Assembly (NCBI RefSeq): GCF_017676365.1
Contig: NZ_JADKMA010000021.1
Location: 1-54,876 of the forward strand
Reading direction: 5' to 3'
Origin: Streptomyces oryzae
GTDB lineage: Bacteria > Actinomycetota > Actinomycetes > Streptomycetales > Streptomycetaceae
Length of the DNA: 54,876 nt
Numbering within the stretch: position 1 is the first letter of the stretch; each line of letters starts with the position of its first letter. Under the pieces are notes generated by a model. That model was not told the origin of the DNA. It saw nothing but the letters and a program-made list of their open reading frames with translations, and did not search any database. Shown here one piece after another: positions 1 through 10,717 of the stretch. A program made the position numbers and the translations under genes.

Positions 1-373
1 GCCCTCACCGGAGGCGCCCCCGGCGGTCGAGGCGGGCGACCAGGGCCGCACTGCGGATGAGCGCCCCGAAACCGGCTCCCGCCCCCGGACCCCACGCTCC
101 ACCGACGCCCCCTGGCACCAGACCCCACCGACCGGCGGCCGGACGGACCGGGGCGGTACGGCTGGCGGCCGGACGACTGGCGATGGCCCGACCGGCGGCA
201 AGGGGACCGGCGCCGGCGCGGCCGGCGACCAGGCGAGCCGTGACGACACGACCGGCGACCAGACGGCCGGCGACGGCACGGCAGGCGACAGCGCGCCCAA
301 GGACGACCCGACCAAGGACGACAAGACCAACGACGGCACAACCGAGGACCGCGAACAGGGGGGCGGAGCCTGA
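1..373 (+). CDS. nuoG: NADH-quinone oxidoreductase subunit G, C-terminal tail (partial)
   Basis: The frame open from base 2 ends at TGA 371-373 and overlaps the nuoH ATG by one base. Only the last 123 residues are in the window. They are low-complexity and hydrophilic, rich in Gly, Asp, Thr, Lys and Pro (repeats of the type GDGT, GDQT, KDDPT), with no Fe-S or molybdopterin-type motif. The identity rests on position: nuoG precedes nuoH in complex I operons, and as I recall Streptomyces NuoG has a disordered tail. The catalytic part lies outside the window, so intactness cannot be judged. The tail probably extends from the peripheral arm and is unlikely to bind a cofactor. Confidence 0.7.
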   Translation, partial: PSPEAPPAVEAGDQGRTADERPETGSRPRTPRSTDAPWHQTPPTGGRTDRGGTAGGRTTGDGPTGGKGTGAGAAGDQASRDDTTGDQTAGDGTAGDSAPKDDPTKDDKTNDGTTEDREQGGGA

Positions 374-1329
374 TGGACGCCCTCGATGTCACTGTCCGCA
401 TCCTCGCCGTGCTGGTCGCCTTCCTGCTGCTGCCTCTCCTGGTGGGGCAGACCGAGCACAAGGTGATGGCCCATATGCAGGGCCGCGTCGGCCCGATGTA
501 CGCGGGCGGCTTCCACGGGTGGGCCCAGCTGGTGGCCGACGGGGTGAAGTTCGCGCAGAAGGAGGACATCGTCCCCGACGGCGCCGACCGCCGCGTCTTC
601 CAGCTGGCGCCCGCCCTCGCGCTGATCCCGTACCTCCTCGTTCTGGTCGCGATCCCGGTCGCCCCGGGCGGGGGCGTCGCGCAGGCGCTGGACGCCGGAA
701 TCTTCTTCGTGCTGGCCGTGATGGGCGTCGGCATCCTCGGCTCGCTGATGGGCGGCTGGGCGTCGGCCAACAAGTTCTCCCTGCTCGGCGGCCTGCGCAC
801 CGCTGCCCAGCTGATGGCGTACGAGCTGCCGATGCTGCTCGCCGCCGCTTCGGTCGCCATGGCCGCCGGCACCCTCTCGCTGCCGGGGATCCTCGGGGTG
901 TGGGAGTGGTGGTGGCTGCCGTGGCAGCTGGTCGGCGCGGTCGTCTTCTTCACCGCCGGCCTCGCCGAGCTGCAGCGTCCGCCCTTCGACGCGCCGATCG
1001 CCGACTCCGAGATCATCTTCGGCGCGTACACCGAGTACACCGGACTGCGCTTCGCGCTCTTCCTGCTGGCCGAGTACGCGGGCATCGTCGTGCTCTCCGC
1101 GCTCACCGCCGTGCTCTTCCTCGGCGGCTGGCACGGACCCGCCGCCGACGGTCTGGGCTGGCTGTGGATGCTGCTCAAGACCGGCCTCCTCGCCTTCGGT
1201 GTGATCTGGCTGCGGGTCAGCTATCCGCGGCTGCGCGAGGACCAGATCCAGCGGCTGGCCTGGACGGCGCTCGTCCCGCTCGCCCTCTTCCAGATCGCCC
1301 TCACGGGTGTCGTCAAGGTGGTGATGTAG
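373..1329 (+). CDS. nuoH: NADH-quinone oxidoreductase subunit H
   Basis: A 318-residue integral membrane subunit of respiratory complex I. It sits at the junction of the peripheral and membrane arms and helps form the quinone chamber. The protein is a run of hydrophobic helices. The conserved family loop containing [12 protein letters not shown], near the middle of the second half, is intact, as is the early QGRVGP segment. Length is normal for the family, which is usually 320-450 residues in actinobacteria. The ATG overlaps the nuoG stop by one base, and nuoI follows after two bases, so translation is probably coupled. Nothing is unusual. Confidence 0.97.
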   Translation: MDALDVTVRILAVLVAFLLLPLLVGQTEHKVMAHMQGRVGPMYAGGFHGWAQLVADGVKFAQKEDIVPDGADRRVFQLAPALALIPYLLVLVAIPVAPGGGVAQALDAGIFFVLAVMGVGILGSLMGGWASANKFSLLGGLRTAAQLMAYELPMLLAAASVAMAAGTLSLPGILGVWEWWWLPWQLVGAVVFFTAGLAELQRPPFDAPIADSEIIFGAYTEYTGLRFALFLLAEYAGIVVLSALTAVLFLGGWHGPAADGLGWLWMLLKTGLLAFGVIWLRVSYPRLREDQIQRLAWTALVPLALFQIALTGVVKVVM

Positions 1330-1331
1330 CC

Positions 1332-2108
1332 GTGTCCCACGCGCACCCAGGCCGCTCGGAGGGTGCCCACTTTGCCGGCGCGCCCGCCGAGCGGCCCGGC
1401 TCGAAGCGCGGAGTGTTCGGCTCCGGGCTGGCCAAGGGCCTGGCCGTCACCCTGCGCACGATGACCCGGCGCTCGGTCACCGAGCACTATCCGGATGTGC
1501 AGCCCGAACTGCCGCCCCGTAGCCGGGGCGTCATCGGGCTGTTCGAGGAGAACTGCACCGTCTGCATGCTCTGCGCCCGCGAGTGCCCTGACTGGTGCAT
1601 CTACATCGACTCCCACAAGGAGACGGTGCCTCCGGCCGCGCCGGGCGGACGCGAGCGCAGCCGTAACGTCCTGGACCGGTTCGCCATCGACTTCGCCCTG
1701 TGCATGTACTGCGGTATCTGCATCGAGGTATGTCCTTTCGACGCGCTGTTCTGGTCGCCCGAGTTCGAGTACGCGGAGACCGATATCCGTGAGCTGACCC
1801 ACGAGCGGGACAAGCTCCGCGAGTGGATGTGGACCGTGCCGGAGCCGGCACCGCTGGACGAGGCCGCCGAGGAGGCCAAGGAGCTGGCCGCGGCCCGCAA
1901 AGCCGCCGACAAGGCAGCCCAGGCGGCCGGGACCGACATGCTCGCCGCACACCGTGAACAGCCGGCCCAGGAGACCGCCGAGGCACCTGGGACCACCGAG
2001 CGGAACGGGACCACCGAGCCGAGCGAGACCACCAGGCGGAACGAGGCCACCGAGCCGAAGCCGAAGCGGCGCCCCGGCCAGGACGCGCAGGGCGGCGGTA
2101 CCGAGTGA
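1332..2108 (+). CDS. nuoI: NADH-quinone oxidoreductase subunit I (2x 4Fe-4S ferredoxin)
   Basis: A 258-residue complex I subunit carrying the two tetranuclear iron-sulfur clusters that pass electrons towards the quinone site. Two complete cluster motifs are visible: C75-x2-C78-x2-C81-x3-C85-P and C124-x2-C127-x2-C130-x3-C134-P. The open frame extends far upstream through nuoH, but GTG 1332, two bases after the nuoH stop, is the only start that fits the operon and the family N-terminus. The C-terminal ~60 residues are a Glu/Ala/Thr-rich tail with a repeated NGTTEPS-like pattern, longer than in enterobacteria and probably disordered. The stop overlaps the nuoJ GTG by four bases. Confidence 0.95.
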   Translation: MSHAHPGRSEGAHFAGAPAERPGSKRGVFGSGLAKGLAVTLRTMTRRSVTEHYPDVQPELPPRSRGVIGLFEENCTVCMLCARECPDWCIYIDSHKETVPPAAPGGRERSRNVLDRFAIDFALCMYCGICIEVCPFDALFWSPEFEYAETDIRELTHERDKLREWMWTVPEPAPLDEAAEEAKELAAARKAADKAAQAAGTDMLAAHREQPAQETAEAPGTTERNGTTEPSETTRRNEATEPKPKRRPGQDAQGGGTE

Positions 2109-2680
2109 GCGTTCTCCTCGCCCAGCCCCTCGCCGCCGGTCACCCCGGTTTCCTCTCGCCCTCCGGGGTGGAGATCGTCTTCGTACTGGTCGGGATCGTC
2201 ACCCTCGGCGCCGCGCTGGTGACCGTGGCCACCAGGCAGCTCGTGCACGCCGCGCTGTGGCTGGTGGTCGCGCTCGGCGGGATCGCCGTCGAATACCTCC
2301 TTCTGACGGCCGAGTTCATCGCCTGGGTGCAGGTGCTGATCTACGTCGGCTCCGTCGTCGTCCTCATCCTCTTCGGCCTCATGCTCACCAAGGCCCCCAT
2401 CGGGCGCTCACCCGACGCCGACTCGGGCAACCGCTGGATCGCGCTGGCCGTCTCCCTCGCGGCGGCGACCACCCTCGTCACCGTCGTCGTGGACGCCTTC
2501 CGGTCCACCTGGATCAATGTCCAGGAGCCCACCGGACCTGGAAGCGGCTCCTCCGAGGTGACCGGCACGGCCCTCTTCCGGCACTGGGTGCTGCCGTTCG
2601 AGGTGCTGTCCGTCCTCCTCCTCGCCGCACTCGTCGGCGCCATCGTCCTCTCCAAGCGGAACAAGGCCGGTGAGCGCTGA
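2105..2680 (+). CDS. nuoJ: NADH-quinone oxidoreductase subunit J
   Basis: A 191-residue hydrophobic complex I subunit of the membrane arm. Five predicted transmembrane helices are visible, including the conserved [20 protein letters not shown] region (helix 3), whose pi-bulge takes part in coupling. The polar stretch around residues 130-155 is the usual loop before the last helix. GTG 2105 overlaps the nuoI stop (GTGA), and the TGA overlaps the nuoK ATG by one base, so the gene is embedded in a translationally coupled series. Length and motifs are typical. Confidence 0.96.
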   Translation: MSVLLAQPLAAGHPGFLSPSGVEIVFVLVGIVTLGAALVTVATRQLVHAALWLVVALGGIAVEYLLLTAEFIAWVQVLIYVGSVVVLILFGLMLTKAPIGRSPDADSGNRWIALAVSLAAATTLVTVVVDAFRSTWINVQEPTGPGSGSSEVTGTALFRHWVLPFEVLSVLLLAALVGAIVLSKRNKAGER

Positions 2681-3132
2681 TGCATCTCGCCTACCCCGCC
2701 GTGCTCGCCGTCCTCCTCTTCTGCGTCGGCCTTTACGGCGTCCTCGCGCGCAGGAACGCCATCCTCGTCCTGATGGCCGTCGAGCTGATGCTCAACGCCG
2801 TCAACCTCAACCTCGTCGCCTTCGACGTCTGGCTCCGCGACACCTTGCACGCGGGCCAGGCGCTCACCCTCTTCACCATCGCGATCGCCGCGGCCGAGAT
2901 CGGCATCGGTCTGGCGATCGTCCTGCTCGTCCACCGCAACCGCGGCAGCTCCGACATCGACAGACTCAGGGACCTCCGCGAGAGCGGCGGCCCACCAGGG
3001 GGCGACTCCAGCGGCGGTTCACGCGATGAGAAGAGTGTGGCACCCGCCACTGACAACGACGCTGACAACGACGCCGAAAGCGGCTCTGACCAGCAGGTTC
3101 AGGGTCCTGCCGCAGGGAGGCGGCACGCGTGA
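2680..3132 (+). CDS. nuoK: NADH-quinone oxidoreductase subunit K, with extended C-terminal tail
   Basis: A 150-residue antiporter-like small subunit of the complex I membrane arm. Residues 1-100 form the three-helix core, with the conserved [17 protein letters not shown] segment and its membrane-buried Glu. About 50 further residues rich in Asp, Ser, Gly and Asn follow. Most NuoK proteins end near residue 100, so this hydrophilic tail is an extension, as in some streptomycetes. No frameshift is needed to explain it, because the tail runs in frame up to the GTGA overlap with nuoL. Confidence 0.95.
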   Translation: MHLAYPAVLAVLLFCVGLYGVLARRNAILVLMAVELMLNAVNLNLVAFDVWLRDTLHAGQALTLFTIAIAAAEIGIGLAIVLLVHRNRGSSDIDRLRDLRESGGPPGGDSSGGSRDEKSVAPATDNDADNDAESGSDQQVQGPAAGRRHA

Positions 3133-5213
3133 GCACGACGACACTCGCAGCGCTCGTCCCCGCTCTCCCGGCGCTCGGTGCCCTCGCCGGGCTGCTCCTC
3201 GGCCGCCGTGCCCCAGGCTTCGTACGCCCGCTCGCGGTACTGCCCACGCTCGCCGCAGCGGCTCTCGCCGTCGCCGTGGCGGTCCGTCAGGGCGGCGGCA
3301 CCCCGGTGCGCGCGGCCACCGAGCTGGCGCCAACCGGCAACGAGGCGCTGCCGATCCAGCTCGCGCTCAACCTCGACGGGTTCGCGGTGCTGGTCGCCGT
3401 CCTCGTCGGTGTGGTCGCCACCTGCGTGCAGCTCTACTCCACCGGCTATCTGCGCGACGACCCGCGCTACGCCTCGTACGCCGCACTGGTCTCGCTCTTC
3501 ACGGCCGCGATGTTCCTCGTCGTCTACAGCGACGATCTGATCGTGCTGCTTGTCGGCTGGGAAGTCATGGGCATCTGCTCGTACTTCCTGGTGGGCCACT
3601 ACTGGGAGACACCAGCAGCGCGCGCCGCCTCCCTCAAGGCGTTCCTGGTCACCAAGCTGGGTGATGTGCCGTTCCTCATCGGCATCCTGGCGCTCGCCTC
3701 CGAGACGGGCAGCTTCCGCATCAGCACCGTCGTCACCCGCCTCACCTCCAGCCTCTCCGGCTTCGAACTGACGCACCCCACGCTGATCGCGCTGCTGCTG
3801 CTCGCCGGGGTCGCGGGCAAGTCGGCGCAGCTGCCGCTGCACTCCTGGCTGCCGGACGCGATGGCGGGCCCGACGCCGGTCTCCGCGCTGATCCACGCGG
3901 CCACGATGGTCGCGGCGGGCATCTACTTCGTGGCCCGGCTGCTGCCCGTCTTCACCGCCTCAGCCGCGGCACTCGTCGTCCTCGCGGTGCTGGCGGCGCT
4001 CACCATGACCGGCTCGGCACTCGCCGCGCTCGCCCAGGACGACATCAAGCGCGTGCTCGCCTACTCGACCATCAGCCAGCTCGCCTACATGGCCGCCGCG
4101 CTCGCTGTCGCCGACCGGGGCGCCGCTGTCTTCCATCTGCTCACCCATGGCGCGTTCAAGGCGCTGCTCTTCCTCGCCGCCGGGGTTCTCATCCACACCG
4201 CCGGTACCAACTCGCTGACGGTGATGGCGCGTTCAGGCGGCATCGCCAAGCGTGCGCCGGACGCCTTCTGGACCATGACCATCGCGCTGCTGGCACTGGC
4301 GGCCGTTCCGCCGTTCTCCGGGTTCTTCTCCAAGGAAGCCGTGCTGGCCGGGGCCGAACACGCCGCCTTCGGCAACGCACACGCCCCGTTCGAGGGAGCG
4401 CACGCCGCCCCCGTGAGCGCCGGCTGGATCGTTCTCGTCGCGGGTCTGGTCACCGCACTGCTGACCGCCGCCTACGCGGCCCGGCTGTGGCTGCTGGCGT
4501 TCCGCGGCACCCCTGCGGTCGCACCGCTCGCCGTGCGGAGCGAGAAAGCCGCCGAGCACGTACCCGAGCAGGTGCCGCAGCAGGCCCCCGAGACGGAGCT
4601 CGCCCACCCGGGACCCGCACACCGACCCGCGCACAGGGCCGAGCAAGAAGCAGCCGACTCCGACGCACTTGCGCACCACCCCGCACCCGCCGTCATGACC
4701 GTCGTCCTATGGGTGCTCGCCTTGCCGTCCCTCGTACTGGGGCTCACTTTTCTCGTACTGCCCGACTGGTTCGACGGCGCCTCCCTCACACCCACGCTGA
4801 CCACCTCCGTACTCGCCACCGGCGTGACGCTGGTGGGCGGTCTGCTGACCTACGCGACATGGCGGCACAGCAGCGCGCTCGCCGCGCTCCACCCGGAACA
4901 CGACGCCGACCCCGGCGTGCTGCTGCTCGGACCGCTGCACCGGCACGCGGCAGCAGGCTTCCACCTGGACGCGCTCTACAGCGCCACTGTCGTACGTCCC
5001 GTCCGGTCAGCCGCCCGGCTGGTGCGCTTCTTGGACCGTGAGGTGGTCGACGGCTATGTGGCAGGCGCCGGGCGCGGTTCGCGGCTGCTGGGTGCGGCTG
5101 TCCGGCGCGCCCAGACGGGCAACGTGCAGACCTACCTCGGCGCGCTGCTGACCGGCTCCCTGGTGCTCGCCGTCATCGCCGTGGTCGCCGTGACCGGAAA
5201 CGGAGGGGCGTGA
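3129..5213 (+). CDS. nuoL: NADH-quinone oxidoreductase subunit L
   Basis: A 694-residue antiporter-like proton-pumping subunit at the distal end of complex I. The Mrp-antiporter core is clear: [14 protein letters not shown] around residue 145, and the conserved [20 protein letters not shown] stretch around residue 237 with its Lys/His channel residues. A polar Ala/Glu/His/Pro-rich insertion near residues 460-515 interrupts two helices and is probably a surface loop. The C-terminal part corresponds to the lateral helix region. GTG 3129 overlaps the nuoK stop by four bases; nuoM begins one base after the stop. Confidence 0.97.
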   Translation: MSTTTLAALVPALPALGALAGLLLGRRAPGFVRPLAVLPTLAAAALAVAVAVRQGGGTPVRAATELAPTGNEALPIQLALNLDGFAVLVAVLVGVVATCVQLYSTGYLRDDPRYASYAALVSLFTAAMFLVVYSDDLIVLLVGWEVMGICSYFLVGHYWETPAARAASLKAFLVTKLGDVPFLIGILALASETGSFRISTVVTRLTSSLSGFELTHPTLIALLLLAGVAGKSAQLPLHSWLPDAMAGPTPVSALIHAATMVAAGIYFVARLLPVFTASAAALVVLAVLAALTMTGSALAALAQDDIKRVLAYSTISQLAYMAAALAVADRGAAVFHLLTHGAFKALLFLAAGVLIHTAGTNSLTVMARSGGIAKRAPDAFWTMTIALLALAAVPPFSGFFSKEAVLAGAEHAAFGNAHAPFEGAHAAPVSAGWIVLVAGLVTALLTAAYAARLWLLAFRGTPAVAPLAVRSEKAAEHVPEQVPQQAPETELAHPGPAHRPAHRAEQEAADSDALAHHPAPAVMTVVLWVLALPSLVLGLTFLVLPDWFDGASLTPTLTTSVLATGVTLVGGLLTYATWRHSSALAALHPEHDADPGVLLLGPLHRHAAAGFHLDALYSATVVRPVRSAARLVRFLDREVVDGYVAGAGRGSRLLGAAVRRAQTGNVQTYLGALLTGSLVLAVIAVVAVTGNGGA

Positions 5214-5214
5214 C

Positions 5215-6801
5215 GTGATCCCGCTCGACGACACCGTCATGCAGGCGCTCCTCGTCGCCGCTGTCGTCCTGCCGCTGCTGGGCGCGCTCGCCGCACTGCT
5301 GCCCGCACCGCCGGGACTGCGCGGCCGCGGCCCGGAACAGGCGGTGCTGCGGCACGGCGTGACCGTCACCGGAGTCGTGTTCGCCCTCACCGTGCTGCTG
5401 GCAGTCGGCTTCGACCACGACCGCCCCGGCACCATGCAGGCCGAGTCGGACCTCAGCTGGATCCCTGCGCTGGGGGTGCGGCTGCACTTCGGCACCGACG
5501 GAGTCTCGCTGCCGCTGCTCGTCCTCACCGCCCTGCTGACGTTCCTGTGCGCGCTCTACAGCTACGCGAGAATGCCGCAGGGACCGAGCCCCAAGGCGTT
5601 CGTCGCGCTGCTGCTCCTGCTGGAGTGCGGCACGCTGGCCACCTTCGCGGTGCTCGACCTGATGCTGTTCTTCCTGGCGTTCGAGACGGTGCTCGTCCCG
5701 ATGTACTTCCTCATCGCCCGGTGGGGCGGCGAGGGCAGGGGACCCGCAGCGTGGAAGTTCGTCCTGTACACCCTGCTCGGCTCCGTGGTGATGCTGCTCG
5801 GGCTGCTGGTGGTCGGCCTGAACGCCGGTACGTTCGACATGGTGCGGCTCGCCGAGGCGCACGGTGCAGGGCTCAGCCACACCACCCAGCTGATCGCCGC
5901 ACTGGCCATCGGTGTCGGGCTGGCCGTCAAGGCACCGATGTGGCCACTGCACAGCTGGCTCCCGGACGCGCACACGGCAGCGCCCACAGTGGGCTCCGTC
6001 CTGCTGGCAGGCGTGCTGCTGAAAATGGGCACCTATGGGTTCGTCCGTATCCTGCTGCCCGCCGTTCCGGACGGTGCGCACACGTTCGCTCCGTATCTGG
6101 CGGCGTTCGCCGTCACCGGCATCATCTACGGGTCGCTCGCCTGCCTCGCCCTGGCGCGGAAAGGCGCCAAGGGTGACCTCAAGCGGCTGATCGCGTACTC
6201 CTCCGTCGGCCACATGGGCTTCGTCCTGCTGGGCATCGCCACGCTCACCCACACGGGCGTCAACGGCGCCCTCTACGCGAACCTCGCGCACGGCCTCATC
6301 ACCGGCCTGCTGTTCTTCCTCGTCGGCGCGCTGAAGGACCGCACGGGGACCAGCGACCTCGACACCCTGGCCGGCACCACCGGGGGCGCGCTCTACGGCA
6401 GGGCGCCGCGGCTGGGCGGGCTGCTCGCCTTCGGCGCCGTCGCCTCCCTGGGGCTGCCAGGACTGGCCGGTTTCTGGGGCGAGTTGCTGGCGCTGCTGGG
6501 CGCCTACCACCCGGCAGCCGGGCTCAGCAGGCCCGCCTTCTCGGTGTTCCTGGCGCTCGGCGCCCTCGGCACCCTGCTGACCGCCGCGTATCTGCTGCTC
6601 GTCGTACGCCGCGTCTGCATGGGCGACCCGGCCGAGACCCGCCCCGAACGCCTCGCAACGGTGCCGGACATGCGCCCCTACGAGTTCGCCGCCTGGACGC
6701 CCCTGGTCGTCCTCACCGTCGTCGCCGGACTGTGGCCCGGGGCCCTCCTGGGGCTGATGGACCCGGCCGTGCAGAGCCTCCTTCCAGGAGTGACCCGATG
6801 A
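5215..6801 (+). CDS. nuoM: NADH-quinone oxidoreductase subunit M
   Basis: A 528-residue antiporter-like subunit of complex I, homologous to NuoL and NuoN. Visible family features are FETVLVPMYFLIARWGGEGR near residue 160 (with the conserved membrane Glu), and the [19 protein letters not shown] segment near residue 240 with the channel residues. Start GTG 5215 lies one base after the nuoL stop. The 3' end overlaps the nuoN ATG by four bases. No anomalies were seen. Confidence 0.97.
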   Translation: MIPLDDTVMQALLVAAVVLPLLGALAALLPAPPGLRGRGPEQAVLRHGVTVTGVVFALTVLLAVGFDHDRPGTMQAESDLSWIPALGVRLHFGTDGVSLPLLVLTALLTFLCALYSYARMPQGPSPKAFVALLLLLECGTLATFAVLDLMLFFLAFETVLVPMYFLIARWGGEGRGPAAWKFVLYTLLGSVVMLLGLLVVGLNAGTFDMVRLAEAHGAGLSHTTQLIAALAIGVGLAVKAPMWPLHSWLPDAHTAAPTVGSVLLAGVLLKMGTYGFVRILLPAVPDGAHTFAPYLAAFAVTGIIYGSLACLALARKGAKGDLKRLIAYSSVGHMGFVLLGIATLTHTGVNGALYANLAHGLITGLLFFLVGALKDRTGTSDLDTLAGTTGGALYGRAPRLGGLLAFGAVASLGLPGLAGFWGELLALLGAYHPAAGLSRPAFSVFLALGALGTLLTAAYLLLVVRRVCMGDPAETRPERLATVPDMRPYEFAAWTPLVVLTVVAGLWPGALLGLMDPAVQSLLPGVTR

Positions 6802-8378
6802 CTGCGCTCACCGCCCCGCAGGGCGCGCACCACCTCGCCGAGGGCGCCGCGCAGCGCGTGGACCTCGCCAAGGGCGCCGATCTCGTCCAGAGCATCGACT
6901 GGGCCGCCATCGCGCCGCCCACCATCGCCGCTGTCGCCGCGCTCGTCGTCCTGGTGGCCGACCTGTTCCTGGCCGAGCGCCACAAGGGCCTGCTCGGCGG
7001 CCTGACCGCCGCCGCACTCGCGCTCGCCGGGCTGGCACTCGTGCCGCTCATCGGCGACGACCGCGCCACCTTCTGTCTCACTGCCGGCACGCGCGCGTGC
7101 AGCTATGTGGCCGACCCCTTCACCCTCACCGTTCAATTTCTCGTACTGGGCGGCGCCTTTGTCACGGCACTGCTGTCGATGGCGCCGGTGCGCCAGGAGC
7201 GGCTGCCCGCAGGGGAGTTCTGGTTCCTGCTGCTCGCCTCGGCTTCCGGTGCGGCACTGCTGCCCGCCTCGCGCGACCTGGCGACGCTTGTGGTCGCCCT
7301 GGAGGTGGCCTCCCTTCCGGCATTCGCGCTGGTCGGTCTGCGGCGCGGAGAGCGGCTCTCGTCCGAGGCGGCGCTGAAGTTCTTCCTGTCGTCCGTCGCC
7401 GCCACAGCCGTGATGCTGCTGGGCGTCAGCTTCGTCTACGCCACCACCGGCAGCATGCATCTGAGCACTGTCGCGCAGGCCCTGCCCGGAGTGGACAGCA
7501 GACTGCACACCCTCGCCGCCACAGGTGTGGCGCTCACCCTGGTCGGCTTCGCCTTCAAGACAGCTGCCGCACCGTTCCACTTCTGGGTGCCCGACACCTA
7601 TGTGGGCGCGCCGGTGCCGGTCGCCGCGTATCTGTCGGTCATCGGCAAGGCCGCGGGCTTCTCCGGGCTGATCCTGGTCACCGTGCGGGCCTTCCCCTCG
7701 TACGCGGACGCCTGGGGGCCCGCGCTCGCGGTGCTCGCCGCGCTGACCATGAGCGTCGGCAACCTGGGCGCGCTGCGCCAGCGCACCGACCGCGCGCACA
7801 GCGCCGTCCGCCTGCTCGCCTGGTCGTCGGTCGGACAGGCGGGCTATCTGCTCGTCCCCATCGCCGCCGCCGGATACACGGAGGAGCCCGACCGGGCGGT
7901 CGGCGCGACCCTCGCCTACGCGCTGATGTACGCCGTGGTGAACCTGGGCGCCTTCGCCGTCGTCGCGGCCCTCCAGCGGCCCGGATCACCCGGCCGTCTC
8001 GACGACTACCGCGGCCTGGTCCGCACGCACCCGCTGGCCGCAGCGGCGCTGGCGTTCTTCCTGCTGTGCCTGGCCGGGCTGCCCCCGGGGATCGTCGGCC
8101 TGTTCGCCAAGGTCACCGTCTTCCAGTCGGCCGTGGACGCCGGGCTGGGCTGGCTCGCCGTCGTCATGGCCCTCAACGTGGTGATCGCCCTCGTCTACTA
8201 CCTCACCTGGACGGCGCTGCTCTTCCGCCCCGCGACCGGCCGGCAGCCCGCCGCCCCGGCCCTCCCGCGGCTCTCCGCCTCCCTGACCGCGACCGTCGCA
8301 CTGACCGGGGTGCTCGCCCTGGCCGCGTCCGGTGCGCCGCAACTGGTCCTCCGGTTCGCCGGCACCGCGCTGTTCTGA
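6798..8378 (+). CDS. nuoN: NADH-quinone oxidoreductase subunit N
   Basis: A 526-residue antiporter-like subunit that closes the operon. The conserved FKTAAAPFHFWVPDTYVGAPV segment near residue 260 and the LALEVASLPAFALVGLRR-like region near residue 175 are present. ATG 6798 overlaps the nuoM stop (ATGA) and is preceded by a purine-rich AGGAG four bases earlier in nuoM, so I prefer it to the longer open frame that starts inside nuoM. The N-terminal ~35 residues before the first helix are hydrophilic. Confidence 0.96.
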   Translation: MTALTAPQGAHHLAEGAAQRVDLAKGADLVQSIDWAAIAPPTIAAVAALVVLVADLFLAERHKGLLGGLTAAALALAGLALVPLIGDDRATFCLTAGTRACSYVADPFTLTVQFLVLGGAFVTALLSMAPVRQERLPAGEFWFLLLASASGAALLPASRDLATLVVALEVASLPAFALVGLRRGERLSSEAALKFFLSSVAATAVMLLGVSFVYATTGSMHLSTVAQALPGVDSRLHTLAATGVALTLVGFAFKTAAAPFHFWVPDTYVGAPVPVAAYLSVIGKAAGFSGLILVTVRAFPSYADAWGPALAVLAALTMSVGNLGALRQRTDRAHSAVRLLAWSSVGQAGYLLVPIAAAGYTEEPDRAVGATLAYALMYAVVNLGAFAVVAALQRPGSPGRLDDYRGLVRTHPLAAAALAFFLLCLAGLPPGIVGLFAKVTVFQSAVDAGLGWLAVVMALNVVIALVYYLTWTALLFRPATGRQPAAPALPRLSASLTATVALTGVLALAASGAPQLVLRFAGTALF

Positions 8379-8431
8379 GCGGTTCGTGCCCTTCCTCCGG
8401 GCAGCCGCTACCGGGGGAACTGAGAACGCCC

Positions 8432-8458
8432 ACCCTCCGTTGACGCAAAAGGGAGGGT
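8432..8458 (+). terminator. Possible stem-loop after nuoN
   Basis: A 7-bp inverted repeat (ACCCTCC at 8432-8438 with GGAGGGT at 8452-8458) and a 13-nt loop lies about 55 bp past the nuoN stop. There is no T-tract. It could end the nuo transcript, but the stem is short. Confidence 0.35.
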
Positions 8459-8532
8459 CCACTGGACGGGGCTGCTGAGGGCGGAAGGTCTGCCCGGCTC
8501 AGGGCTCCGCAGCACCATCTGGAGGGCGAACC

Positions 8533-9399
8533 GTGCACCGCCGGCACAACGGGCTGAGGACAGCTCTGCTCCTGGGAGGGCTGTCCGCTCTCATCATCGT
8601 CATCGGGAGCTTCTTCGGCACCACCGGCCTGGTCATCGCGCTGCTGATCGCGCTGGGCACCAACGCCTATGCGTACTGGAACAGCGACAAACTCGCGCTG
8701 CGTGCCATGCGTGCCCGGCCGGTCAGCGAGTTCGAGGCCCCGCAGTTGTACCGCATGGTCCGCGAGCTGTCCACGGCAGCGCGGCAGCCCATGCCGCGGC
8801 TCTACATCTCGCCCACCCAGGCCCCCAACGCCTTCGCCACCGGCCGCAACCCGCGCAACGCGGCAGTGTGCTGCACGGACGGCATCCTGCGGATCCTGAA
8901 CGAGCGGGAGCTGCGCGGTGTCCTGGGCCATGAGCTGAGCCACGTCTACAACCGGGACATCCTCATCTCCTCCACCGCGGGCGCCCTGGCCTCCGTGGTG
9001 CTCTTCCTCGTCAACTTCGCCTGGCTGGTCCCCATAGGGCGCTCCGACGACGACGAGGGTCCTGGGCTGGTCGGCATGCTGCTGATCATGCTGCTGGGCC
9101 CGCTCGCCGCCTCCCTCATCCAGCTCGCCGTCTCCCGCTCGCGCGAGTACGAGGCGGATGCCTCCGGGGCGCAGCTCACCGGCGACCCCCTGGCCCTCGC
9201 CTCGGCGCTGCGCAAGCTGGAGGCGGGCACGGCGCAGCTGCCGCTGCCCCCCGAGCCCCGGCTGGAGACGGCGAGCCACATGATGATCGCCAACCCGTTC
9301 CGCAGGGGCGAGGGCGGCATGACGAAACTTTTTTCCACCCACCCACCAATGGCGGAACGTGTCGCCAGGCTGGAGAAGATGGCAGGCTGGCGCGGGTGA
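8533..9399 (+). CDS. htpX: HtpX-type M48 zinc metalloprotease
   Basis: A 288-residue membrane-bound zinc protease of the HtpX family, which in other bacteria degrades misfolded membrane proteins. Two N-terminal hydrophobic helices (about residues 12-50) precede the catalytic motif HELSH (H133, E134, H137). The third ligand is probably E205 in SREYEADA, and two further hydrophobic segments lie between these sites. The start GTG 8533 is seven bases after GGAGG. The stop overlaps the following yccF-like gene by four bases, so the two are probably co-transcribed. Nothing suggests loss of activity. Confidence 0.93.
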   Translation: MHRRHNGLRTALLLGGLSALIIVIGSFFGTTGLVIALLIALGTNAYAYWNSDKLALRAMRARPVSEFEAPQLYRMVRELSTAARQPMPRLYISPTQAPNAFATGRNPRNAAVCCTDGILRILNERELRGVLGHELSHVYNRDILISSTAGALASVVLFLVNFAWLVPIGRSDDDEGPGLVGMLLIMLLGPLAASLIQLAVSRSREYEADASGAQLTGDPLALASALRKLEAGTAQLPLPPEPRLETASHMMIANPFRRGEGGMTKLFSTHPPMAERVARLEKMAGWRG

Positions 9400-9800
9400 A
9401 GACCCTCCTCAACCTCATCTGGCTGATCTTCTCCGGCCTGTGGATGGCCCTCGGCTACGTCCTCGCCGGGCTCATCTGCTGCGTGCTCATCATCACCATC
9501 CCCTGGGGCCTGGCGTGCTTCCGCATCGCCGCATACGCCCTGTGGCCGTTCGGCAGAACGGTGGTGCAGCGCCAGGACTCCGGAGCCGCGTCTGGCGCCG
9601 GGAACATCGTCTGGCTCGTCTTCGCGGGCATCTGGCTCACGCTCGGCCACATCACCCTGGGTGTGGGGCTCTGCGCGACCATCATCGGCATCCCCTTCGG
9701 CCTGGCCCACTTCAAGATGGTCCCGGTCTCGCTGATGCCGCTCGGCCGCGAGATCGTCTCCACCAGCGCCCCTGCGGCCTACCCGGGCTACCGCTGGTGA
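9396..9800 (+). CDS. YccF domain membrane protein
   Basis: A 134-residue inner membrane protein made of two copies of the YccF domain. Each begins with a helix of the [17 protein letters not shown] type and ends in a PFG(L/R) turn: residues ~3-55 (to WPFGRTVV) and ~70-125 (to MPLGREIV). The function of YccF proteins is unknown. GTG 9396 overlaps the htpX stop, suggesting linked expression and perhaps a shared role in membrane quality control, though that is inference only. A strong convergent hairpin follows. Confidence 0.85.
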   Translation: MKTLLNLIWLIFSGLWMALGYVLAGLICCVLIITIPWGLACFRIAAYALWPFGRTVVQRQDSGAASGAGNIVWLVFAGIWLTLGHITLGVGLCATIIGIPFGLAHFKMVPVSLMPLGREIVSTSAPAAYPGYRW

Positions 9801-9831
9801 ACGCCCGCCCACCCCGCCGCTGAGCACCCAC

Positions 9832-9867
9832 CCCGCTCGGCTGCGGCCTGCGACGGAGCCGAGCGGG
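9832..9867. terminator. Bidirectional terminator between yccF-like gene and yajQ
   Basis: A perfect 11-bp inverted repeat (CCCGCTCGGCT at 9832-9842, AGCCGAGCGGG at 9857-9867) with a 14-nt loop, placed between two convergent genes. The T-tract is poor, as is common in high-G+C genomes. Confidence 0.75.
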
Positions 9868-9945
9868 TCGGTGACTGTGCACACGCCCCGACCGTTCGGA
9901 CACCACGACCGTGGTGTCGACCGCGCGGGTGCGTGCGCGCGAACC

Positions 9946-10434
9946 TCAGCGGAAGTTCACGTACTGCAACGCGAAGTCGAAGTCCTTGCCCTTCAGCAGG
10001 GCGATGACCTCCTGCAGGCTGTCCCGGCTCTTGGAGGTCACCCGCAGTTCGTCGCCCTGCACCTGCGCCTTGACGCCCTTGGGCCCCTCGTCCCTGATCA
10101 CCTTCGCGACCTTCTTCGCGTTCTCCTGGGAGATGCCCTCCTGGAGCGACGCGGAGATGCGGTACTCCTTGCCGGAGGCCTGCGGCTCCCCGGCGTCCAG
10201 CGCCTTGAGCGAGATGCCGCGCTTGATCAGCTTGGACTGGAAGATGTCCAGCACGGCCTTGACCCGCTCCTCCGAGTTGGCCCGCATCTCGATCCGCTCG
10301 CCCGACCACGCGATGGAAGCGTCCACACCCTTGAAGTCGTAGCGCTGGGAGATCTCCTTCGCGGCCTGGTTCAGCGCGTTGTCGACCTCCTGCCGCTCGA
10401 CCTTCGAGACGATGTCGAAACTGGAGTCGGCCAT
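9946..10434 (-). CDS. yajQ: YajQ family cyclic-di-GMP-binding protein
   Basis: A 162-residue protein of the YajQ family (UPF0234). The N-terminus [20 protein letters not shown] and the segments ISQRYDFKG and LQYVNFR at the ends of the two ferredoxin-like folds are diagnostic. YajQ-type proteins from Xanthomonas and others bind c-di-GMP and nucleic acids; the actinobacterial role is not established. ATG 10434 is preceded by GAGGAG at a good distance, so I reject the longer frame starting 20 codons upstream. The gene is convergent with the yccF-like gene. Confidence 0.93.
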   Translation of the reverse strand: MADSSFDIVSKVERQEVDNALNQAAKEISQRYDFKGVDASIAWSGERIEMRANSEERVKAVLDIFQSKLIKRGISLKALDAGEPQASGKEYRISASLQEGISQENAKKVAKVIRDEGPKGVKAQVQGDELRVTSKSRDSLQEVIALLKGKDFDFALQYVNFR

Positions 10435-10717
10435 GGTGAGTTGGCTCCTCGTACATAGATCCGGCAGAAAACGGCCCACGAGGGCCGTCCGCAAAGCCTA
10501 GCCACCCACAACAGCCACCCGGCCCCGGCCGCGAGAGGCGTCGCGCCGAAGCACGCCCGGGAGCCCCCGGAACCGTCCGCCGGCCCTTCCACCGGATCCC
10601 TCCGGCGGCTCGTCCGCGGCTGATCAACCGGGTGGCGAACCACCCCCGGCCATCGGGTATGGTTTACACCGTTGCCACGGCGCACCGCCCCGAGCGGGGT
10701 GCCCGGCAGCAAACCCA

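Noticed and set aside
57..2108. A single 683-codon frame spanning the nuoG end, nuoH and nuoI
   Set aside because: Only its 3' part (from GTG 1332) is NuoI. The rest is an Arg/Pro-rich shadow of nuoG and nuoH, typical of high-G+C DNA.
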